Below, piece by piece: positions 56,764 through 64,000 of a stretch of DNA of 64,000 nucleotides (within the stretch, counting starts at the first letter, position 1; each line of letters begins with the position of its first letter). The translations under genes and the position numbers were made by a program. The notes beneath the pieces were generated by a model. It made no database searches, was not told where the DNA came from, and was given only the letters and a program-made list of their open reading frames with translations. Origin of the DNA: Parastagonospora avenae f. sp. tritici 18332-5 (lineage: Eukaryota; Ascomycota; Dothideomycetes; Pleosporales; Phaeosphaeriaceae); the NCBI GenBank assembly GCA_022559985.1, contig JAFJTR010000010.1, forward strand, positions 589,556-653,555. The letters run 5' to 3'.

Positions 56764-59700
56764 TTATCTACCTAGAGGTGTGCGCGCGTACGCTCAAATT
56801 ACGCCGTGAATTGAGCCGTACGCACGTACGAACACGTTGCTTATTATAGCAGAGTTTCTTAATGCTCTTAATAGTATATTCTTCTTCGCTATTAATAATA
56901 ATAGGAGCTAGGGCAGAGACATGTTAGCTAGGCAGGTAGTCTAATTCTTCTGCTGCTAGGCAGAGGAGTGATATATAGAAAGTTAGATATATCTTTATAG
57001 ATAGGGGCAGTTCTAAGAGACCTTCTTAATAATCTTATAAGGTCTAAGATTTCTCTAGTTAAGTTTCTTTAAGGCTTGTTATATTCGTATGTTATGCGCA
57101 TTAAGCCAGACTTTGTTACTTACGTTGTACGCTAGTGCTAGCAAGCGCTTACAGTTCGCATATTCCTGTTAGAGGGCCTGTGCCTAAATTATTTATTCCT
57201 AAATATATTTAGTAACTTATTAGAGCTTATTAACTAGTTAGTTAGCCTCTCTAGCTTATAAAGCTTAGAATAGAGGTCTTTTTATATTTATAGGGGGCTC
57301 GAAGCCTATGCGTAGGTTCTAGCTAAAGCAGGCTATTATTAGGGATACTTTAGTAGATTCTAAGACTGTATTATTAGCTTTAAACTGTGCAATTAAGAGC
57401 TAGCATACCTAGTTATCCTGCTGGTAGTTCGTGTAGGCACGGAGGATCTGTTCTATCGCGGCATTTGCGTTCTTAGTTTATCTATTAGTCTTAGAGTAGA
57501 AACTTATAGAGAAGCAGAGGTTAATACTAAGCTGTTTGCACAGCTTATTATAGAAGGCAGAGACAAACTGTCTGCCTTTGTTAAAGACAATAGTATTAGG
57601 GAGACTATAGTTGTACTAAATATAGCGTAAGAATATATTAGCTATGTTAGCAGCTTCTATTTCTTTGTAAGGAATTATATACTAGAACTTACTTAGTTAG
57701 TTAATACTAATATAACGGTAGTATATTCTTTAGATTTAGGTAGGTTAATAACAAAGTTAACAGAGATATCTTACTACCTGCGTTCTGTTACAGGCAGGGG
57801 CTTTAGGAGGCTGTAATACTTCTTGCAAGAAGCCTTCGCACAGCAATAGATATAATAGCATAAGACGTATTAGCGTATCATGTTAAACATGCGTAGCTAG
57901 TAGTACTCTTGCTGTATAAGTTCTAGTGTTTTCCTACAGCCAGGATGGCCACCTGACAGGGCGTTGTGTGCAGCACAGAGGATCTTAATCTTAAGTTTAT
58001 CATTATCTAGTAGGATAAGTCTACTGCAGTAGTAAAGGCGTTTATTATGCTCTTTACATTTGCTAAGATTAATAGTTTTTAATTATTGCGCACTGTTGCA
58101 TAACAGCTATACTACTTCTTAGATAAACAGGTCTTTAGCGTACTCCTCTTTAATAATTTAGTTAATAGAGCGACTTATTTCTATAAGGCAGATTATTATA
58201 GGTTCCTTAAACAGTTCTAGGCGTTGTAACGTTTATTTGCGTGCTAACCTAGCAGCGTCTTATGCAGGTTAATCTTGGCTGCGACGTGTAAGAGCGTCTA
58301 GCTTCTCTCCTTGTTTGCTAGGTCTGTACAAGATCGTGAAGTTAAATCAGGACAGGTATTCGGACTAGCGCGCTTGACAGTCTTAGCTGTTTCGTGGTTG
58401 CAAAGTACTGCAGGTTCTTATGATCGCTTAGAACGTTAATTAGAAATGCTGCACCCTCTAGTTTAGGTCTCTATTGCTCGAAGCAACGGACGGTAGCAAG
58501 AAGTTCCTTATCGTAAATCTCGTAGTTATTCTTAGCAGGGTTTATTCGCTTTAAGTAGTACGCAATAGGGCGTAGTACTCCTTTAGCGTTGTACTGAGAT
58601 AACACTCCTGCTATCACGTAGTCGGAGGCGTCAGCCTCCACAACAATACGTAGGTCCAGGTTAAAGTATTAGAGGATAGGGGCGGTTATAAAGGCCTTCT
58701 TTAAATCGTTAAAGGCTTTCCTATAAGGTTTGTTAAAGATAAATATAACGTCTTTCCTAGTTAGATTTATAAGAGGTGTAACAAGGTAAGAGAAGTTATT
58801 AATAAACCTTCTATAGAAGTTAGCAAACCCTATAAAGGCGCGTACGTCCTTCACGTTGTGTGGGTACTCCTAGTCTAGCAGAGCTCGAACTTTCTTAGGG
58901 TCCATCCGTACGCTATTAACTCTAATAACGTATCCTAGGTAGACGACTTCTGTCTTATAGAACTTATACTTATTAATATCTAGCTATAGGCTAGCTTCCT
59001 TTAGAGCGTTTAGGACAGATTAAACATATTTGCAGTGCTTTATAAGGTTCTTGCTGTAAATTAAGATGTTGTTAAGGTACGCAGTGCAGAATATGTTAAG
59101 AAAGGGGCGTAACACGTTGTTTATAAAATGTTAGAACGTACTTAGGGCGTTGGCTAGTCTAAACAGTATTAATAAGTATTTAAACAGGCTGTATCAGGTG
59201 CAAAAGGCTATTAACTATTCGTCTCCTTTAGCAATGCGAAGGCAGTTAAGCGCAGCGATAATGTTAAGCTTCGTATAGTACTTAGCCTTGCTAAGTTAGT
59301 TTAGGGTCTCTTATATTAATAGGATTAGGTAGCAGTTTTTAATTAAAATAGCGTTTAGGGCGTAATAGTCGACGCAGAAGCGCAGTCCTCCCTAGGTTTC
59401 TTAACGAAGATTACTAGGGAGGTGACAGGAGAGGCGCTAGCTCGTATAAACCCCTTAGAGAGGTTGTCCTTAAGATATTTGCGTAGTACCTTAAGTTTAT
59501 TCTAGGATATGCTATATAGAGGACTAAACCTATATTGTTTACCTTCTTTAAGCTTAATCTTATGATTATATAACCAGCGTTTAGATAGTTAGTTAGAGTT
59601 CTTCTTTAAGAAGACGTCTAGCAGGTTATAATACTCTGCAGGTACTTTCGTGGCTAGGTCTGTGTACACCTTAGGTGCAAGAGCCTTATTAATGTCAGCA

Positions 59701-59974
59701 ATTGACATAGCAAAGATATTATGTCTGCGTTTTCTAGCAAGGTTAAGCAGTAGGGCTGCTCTAATATAGTAAATGTTTAGTTCTGCATTTAAAGCTAGCG
59801 TTAGTTCATTTTTAGGTTTAGACAGGGATAATAGTTCTACAATTAGAGGCAGGTTAGATTTAAGTGCTTAAAGCTGTTGCTTTATCTTAGGAATTAGTTA
59901 ACTATAGTAGTGCTTAATAGGGAGCACTAGTTTTAGAGAACTTAGGCGTAAGAGCGACAGTTGCGGACAGTGTT

Positions 59975-60305
59975 TGTCACGGTAACGTACCCTGACACCC
60001 CAGACTACTATACTCGACGGTACTACACTACACAGGTGGCTACTATACTCTGAAGCACTCCATAGTCCTGCTCTGCAAAAGGCTCTGATTGCTGGCAACC
60101 GCAGAACCGCCGGTGCGCCTCCTGACTATCTCCGCGTAGGCTTAGCGTCCGCGCTCGAGCCATCCCCTGTTTATATTCCTTTCTGCCTCCGTACCTTGCT
60201 CTGTTCTGCACACAACGTCTTGTATTACACCTGAGACCTGTACGTAGTATACTAATCAAGCTTCCCCGCAAGCTCTGACGTTCCTGCTCGTTGCCTCTCG
60301 TGACA
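59975..60305 (+). repeat. Solo gypsy LTR nested in the gypsy element, TSD GTGTT
   Basis: 331 bp, TGTCACGG to CTCGTGACA, flanked by GTGTT at 59970-59974 and 60306-60310. It is in the opposite orientation to its host. The ends match the other LTRs well but the middle (about 60010-60190) is divergent and more GC-rich, so it is a different subfamily or a less RIP-damaged copy. Confidence 0.93.
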
Positions 60306-62031
60306 GTGTTCTACTGTTAAGTCCGCTGTAGCCTAGTGTAGGTGCGATAGTAGCAGGCAGCTCTCTGCTGTCAGTTAAGCTGTAGATAGCTAAGCGTCTC
60401 GTGAGTACTTAGAGACTACGCATCGTGACCTACAACGTGCAGCGTTGAACTGTAGTTGTTTGTGTTTATAGTTAATACGAACTTAGTGTTTAAATATCTA
60501 AGGTTAGCTAAAGATAATACTGTAGTTTCTAATATTAGTAACTATTAGTTAGATTATCTCTTTGTAATTAAGGTATTAGAGAGTTATTTTCGTAGTATAG
60601 GCGATGTAGCTGCCTTTTAGGTAAGTGCCGTTAAATCCTTTTAAGTATAGTACATTAGGTAGCAGAGTCAGAGATAGCTTCTATTCGCGCGCTAGAGATC
60701 TGTAAATAAACCTAACACTAGTAGCTCTAGTATTAATTAAAGCAAGGGTGTTAGCTGTAAAGCTGTCCTAGCGTATAGTACAAGGAATGTTAATTTAATA
60801 GCTCTACAGTGTTGCAACGTTAGGTTCTATAGTTAGGTTAGCAGAAATCTAGGGGCACTAGGGTCCTAAGGAGCGACTTAATCTCAGGACGAGGCTTTTA
60901 CTTAAGGCTTCAGTGACGAGGTTAGAGAGCGCCTCCCACGTGGGGAGCGGCTTTTCCTTAAAGGTACGGAAGTGGTCAAAGTTAAGGATCGGCGACGACG
61001 TGTACAGTAGTCAGGGACAGCTTTCAGCAGCAGGGCGTAGCTTTAGGCGCAGAGGTGCGAGACAGAAGATATATACTTGCAGGAGTAATAGCCCTTATAT
61101 CTGCACTTAAAACAAGAGTTATTCTTAATCTTCCTTTAGCATTTAGCAGAGTTTAAGGGTGCGTAACTTAAGGAATCGATTTCTATAGCATTAGAGGAGG
61201 GTAGAGCAGCAGGGGCGTAACATTAGGGACAGTCCAGGAGGAAACAGAGGTTGTTATTATATGTTAAGATAAGGTTTACATATTCGTTTAGGTCGCGTAA
61301 GAGAGCGTGTCCTACTATAGCGCGTTGTAGTTCGTGGGACAGCAAGTTGCGTAGGGCGCTAACAAGGCTAATATTATTAAGGCTAGTGTTAGCAGCAAGG
61401 CAACAGAATTCTGCGAAATAAGAGGTAAAACTTTATTTGCCCTGCTTTAAGTTACTAAGCTTACTTAGAGCAGTAAGTTCGCAATTAGAGTCTCTATAGG
61501 TAGCTTGTAGGAACGAAATAAGCTAGTTAACGTTGTGGATGTCCTTGTCTATAAGCAGGTTAATAAGTAACACAGCATCTTTCTCTAGACAAGAGTGTGC
61601 ATATAGGAGGCAGGATCTTTTGTTAGAATAATAGTTAGCATTTTCTTTAAGCTTATACTAAAGTTTGCAAATAAACGCTAGTAAGTCCTTCCTCTTACTG
61701 TTAAAGAGGGGCAGGTTAGGTAGACGGTCGGTTCTGTGCGATAGGGTCGCAACGGCTTAAGTCGGTAAAGGAGTCCTTGCAAGAGGCGAGCTATTGCTAG
61801 ATGAAGTCTCTACTTCTGTTACTACGCCTTTAGCGTTAGTTTAAGTGACTTAGAGCTAAGCAGCTAACTTAGCTTTAATTAACTTAAGCTCCTATTAAAG
61901 TAACGTTATTTTCTTATAATAATAGGCCTTCTGTTTAGCAAGAGTATTAGTTAGCTTACTTAGCTAGGCTAGAATCTGTTCTATTATAGCATTTAAATTG
62001 TTAGTAGCTATAATTAAGAGTTTTAGTAGTA

Positions 62032-62040
62032 ACACAACGT
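62032..62040 (-). other. Candidate primer-binding site (self-priming type)
   Basis: Two bases inside the 5' LTR the minus strand reads ACGTTGTGT, the exact complement of ACACAACGT inside each LTR (for example 51306-51314; 62130-62138 on the minus strand). That LTR site is about 35 bases after a TATA-like box, where the RNA should start. This fits Tf1-style self-priming rather than a tRNA primer. Confidence 0.5.
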
Positions 62041-62042
62041 AA

Positions 62043-62363
62043 TGTTACAAGAGGCAACAAGCAGGAACGTTAGAGCTTGCAGGGAAGCTTAATTAGTATA
62101 CTATGTACAGGTCTTAGGTGTAATACAAGACGTTGTGTGCAGAACAGAGCAGATACGAGAGCAGAAAGATATACAAACAGGGGGAAGGCTTGAGCGCAGA
62201 GGCTAAGCCTATTATAGCGGGCGACGAGCATTAATGCTAAGGCTGGCCCTAATAGAGCATTAGGCAACATATAGGGGCAGAGCAGCACTGTAGAGGACTG
62301 TCGAAGACCGTCAAGCTCAGTTAAGTACAGTAGTATGGGGTGTCAAGGTACGTTACCGTGACA
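62043..62363 (-). repeat. 5' LTR of the gypsy element (321 bp)
   Basis: Paired with 56122-56442. Its inner end is changed to TGTTACAAG (from TGTCACGAG), its outer end CCGTGACA is intact. Followed by the target repeat CTTAG. Confidence 0.93.
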
Positions 62364-62368
62364 CTTAG

Positions 62369-62769
62369 CATCTTTATATATATTTCTTAGTTAATTGCAG
62401 CGTGTACAAAGGCGTTCGCGACGTCGTATTGCTTCAGTTTAAGATCGAACTTAGCAGCAATTGCTATAAGCATTCGGAACAAACATCCTGCTAGTGTTGC
62501 TGCGTATGTGTCTTAGCAGGTGATGTTACATTGTTGGTCTCCTCGTACCACCAGTCTTGCCTGCACTTGATAAGGCAGTGGTGCTTGTCAAGTTTGTAGG
62601 TGTATACCCACATACAGTCTAGGATCTGATGCCCTGCTCATTTTACAGGCAATGCTTAAACTTTAGTCTATAACTTTATTTATTAGTAGCTTTAGAGGTA
62701 AGTCTTTTCTGCCTCCTTAAACAGTTCGAATAGCAGATAATCCTCTAGCTTAGAATGCGCTGATAGAAG
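62369..62769 (-). mobile_element. Ty1/copia reverse transcriptase, upstream part
   Basis: Minus strand shows the start of a copia RT: MWVYTYKLDKHHCLIKC (about 62605-62550), TYAATLA-like and KLKQYDVANAFVHAA (about 62440-62390), after which the gypsy element begins. The frame resumes at 56116. It is preceded at 62770 by the end of a copia-type LTR, so gag and integrase are missing or the LTR is a separate insertion. Confidence 0.8.
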
Positions 62770-62901
62770 TGTTAAAACCTATCAAGTAGCTAAGCAGAGG
62801 GAAGCTGGCTCGAAGGGCTCAAGTTGGTTTTCGCGGATGAGAGATGTTGGCACTGGATACAGAGGTAGGGCGTACTAAGACAGTAAGAGGGTGCTTCTAT
62901 A
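62770..62901 (-). repeat. Partial copia-type LTR (end portion)
   Basis: About 130 bp, the inverted match of 54434-54565 with the terminal TGTTAAAACC at 62770. The rest of the LTR is cut off by the LINE poly(A) junction at 62902. Confidence 0.85.
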
Positions 62902-64000
62902 TTTTTTTTTATATATCATTTACATTGTACTATCTATTGCTAGCATACATACAATGAAGCTCATGCAGTCCTAGGGACTATGGAGCGCTGCGCATGCCTC
63001 GCTAATCCCTCTTTCCTAGGGTCCACGCTTAGTGCTATCAGCTGCAGTCTTTCACCTGCGTTGTGCATTTCTGCCTATCCTCTCTTTCTGCCTTTCTTTG
63101 CAATTTTGACGTTGTTGCTAGCCCTTATAGGGCTCCTGCTGCCAACAGCCACCTAGCTGTAGCAATCTCTGTTTCCTTTAGAAAGTCTATTAAAGTAGCA
63201 CTTCCTTTTGCAGTACTAAACAATTGTTTTAGCGTAGTAGTAGGCATGTCTAGCGTTTTTAATATTCTTTTTCGCTCCTTTGTGTAATGCTTGCATTATA
63301 GGAGAAGGTATTCTAGTGTCTGCAATGCTCTGCAGTTGCCAAAGCATTCTCCTTTGTTATCCTTACCTATAGCTTTAGAAAATTGCTTAAAGAAGCCCTT
63401 TCCTAGCTTAAGCTAGTAGTAGGCAGCTAGCACCCTCTTTGGGCCAGAGAGCAGCTGCATCTTGTACGCGATTTTAGGCCTTTCCTGGGTAGCCCTGCTG
63501 TAGGCCCTGCCTTTCTCTGCAGGCTTAGCATCCTTCTACTCTTGCTTCTATCTTGCTAGGATTTCCTCTTTAGCCTTTCTCTTAAGATAGCTTAGAGAAG
63601 TAATAGGGTCCTTTGTTATCTGCTTAAGGCCTGCCTTAGCTAGCCTGTCTGCATGTTCGTTGCCTTAGATTTCTCTGTGTCCTGGCACCCAAGATATAGA
63701 GACTTTGTTCTGCCTAGATAGCTGCTTGCACAGCTCTGTAATCTCGTAACAGACTCTTTGGCCACCTGTAAGGGAGATTTTCTGTAATCTTTTTAGAGCG
63801 GCTTAGCTATCTATAAAGACGTGGATCTCCTCTCCTTGTAGTTCTTGGCGTAGGTTTCTGAGAGCCTGATAGGCTGCAATAAGCTCTGCATCCATAATCT
63901 CAAGTTTCTCTCCTAGGCTGAAGTTTTTTGCCTGGAGGTATTTTCCCTGTACAGACACCTGACAGTAGCCTGCTGCTACTTCTTCTCCTATCTTAGAGCC
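62902..64000 (-). mobile_element. LINE (Tad1-like) 3' end, copy 2, running off the right edge
   Basis: Same order as copy 1 on the minus strand: RNase H (EIMDAELIAAYQALRNL, VFIDS-stop-AALKRL, SWVPGHREI-stop-GNEHAD), then the ORF2 C-terminus and a poly(A) tract seen as T at 62902-62910. It extends farther 5' than copy 1 and passes the window edge. It carries single, uninterrupted TA and GTAGC sites where copy 1 has insertions. Several codons differ from copy 1 by one transition, for example GNEHAD is preceded by TAA here and CAA in copy 1. Confidence 0.87.

Larger units (their letters stand above)
56117..62368 (-). mobile_element. Complete nested Ty3/gypsy LTR retrotransposon, TSD CTTAG
   Basis: The element proper is 56122-62363, bounded by the direct repeat CTTAG (56117-56121 and 62364-62368). 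LTRs are 62043-62363 (5') and 56122-56442 (3'). Minus-strand coding traces: a gag zinc-knuckle remnant (CFKCRYKG, about 61114-61080), an RT active site YLNN at 59079-59068, the RT/RNase H joint DVRAFIGFANFYRRF (58854-58669), and RNase H YEIYDKELLATVRCFEQ (about 58560-58480). The integrase region lies lower and is unreadable. A solo LTR (59975-60305) is nested between gag and RT. A primer-binding site is 2 bases inside the 5' LTR and a purine tract (AGGAGAGGGG) lies beside the 3' LTR. No intact frame remains. Confidence 0.92.

Noticed and set aside
48438..64000. CRISPR array or tandem-repeat locus
   Set aside because: The repeats here are LTRs, TIRs and LINE copies with target duplications; no regularly spaced short repeats are present, and the genome is eukaryotic.
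1..64000. tRNA or rRNA genes
   Set aside because: I looked for cloverleaf-like runs and conserved tRNA boxes in the spacers and found none I could support by eye.

Overview
This window looks like nuclear DNA of a filamentous ascomycete (Pezizomycotina), most probably a dothideomycete-like fungus. Genes carry many short introns (about 46-65 nt) with GT..AG ends and CTGAC/CTAAC-like branch sites. Proteins resemble the fungal forms of TEL1, NUP192, MRP17, TRM3, VPS16, MIC10 and URB2, and the repeats show RIP-like C-to-T decay. Species cannot be named from the sequence alone. All family names below come from reading translated motifs; no database search was run.

Layout. 1-13.6 kb is core housekeeping: the N-terminal two thirds of the checkpoint kinase TEL1 (minus, running off the left edge), nucleoporin NUP192, mitoribosomal protein MRP17 and glycine-cleavage H protein GCV3. 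13.6-23.3 kb is more accessory: a dead medium-chain reductase pseudogene, a 12-exon TRI12-type MFS transporter, a secreted GMC oxidoreductase and a BTB-domain protein. 24.2-33.8 kb is again core: TRM3 (tRNA Gm18 methyltransferase), a short kinesin-3-like motor and VPS16. 34.1-43.9 kb holds a secreted GH78-like rhamnosidase, the cristae protein MIC10, the ribosome-biogenesis factor URB2 and a BAHD-type acyltransferase. 43.9-48.4 kb is gene-poor, with a secreted isochorismatase-family protein as the last gene.

48.5-64 kb is an AT-rich transposon graveyard with a readable insertion history. A complete minus-strand Ty3/gypsy element (56122-62363, LTRs of 321 bp, TSD CTTAG) sits inside a Ty1/copia reverse-transcriptase gene and is itself hit by a solo LTR (TSD GTGTT). 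A Fot1/pogo DNA transposon (51788-53652, 66-bp perfect TIRs, TA duplication) and a copia-type solo LTR (TSD GTAGC) are inserted in one copy of a LINE 3' end. A second LINE copy at 62902-64000 preserves both empty sites. Damage is mostly transitions in CpA/TpG context, the RIP signature. A chromodomain-bearing gypsy fragment and a second copia fragment lie nearest the genes.

How genes relate. Several gene pairs are divergent with short shared promoters (TEL1/NUP192, MRP17/GCV3, TRM3/kinesin, MIC10/URB2). Two of these include mitochondrial genes. No CRISPR, tRNA, rRNA or polyketide/NRPS core gene was seen. The most interesting content is the nested, datable transposon stack, the sign of self-primed reverse transcription in the gypsy family, and a signal-peptide isochorismatase beside the repeat island.
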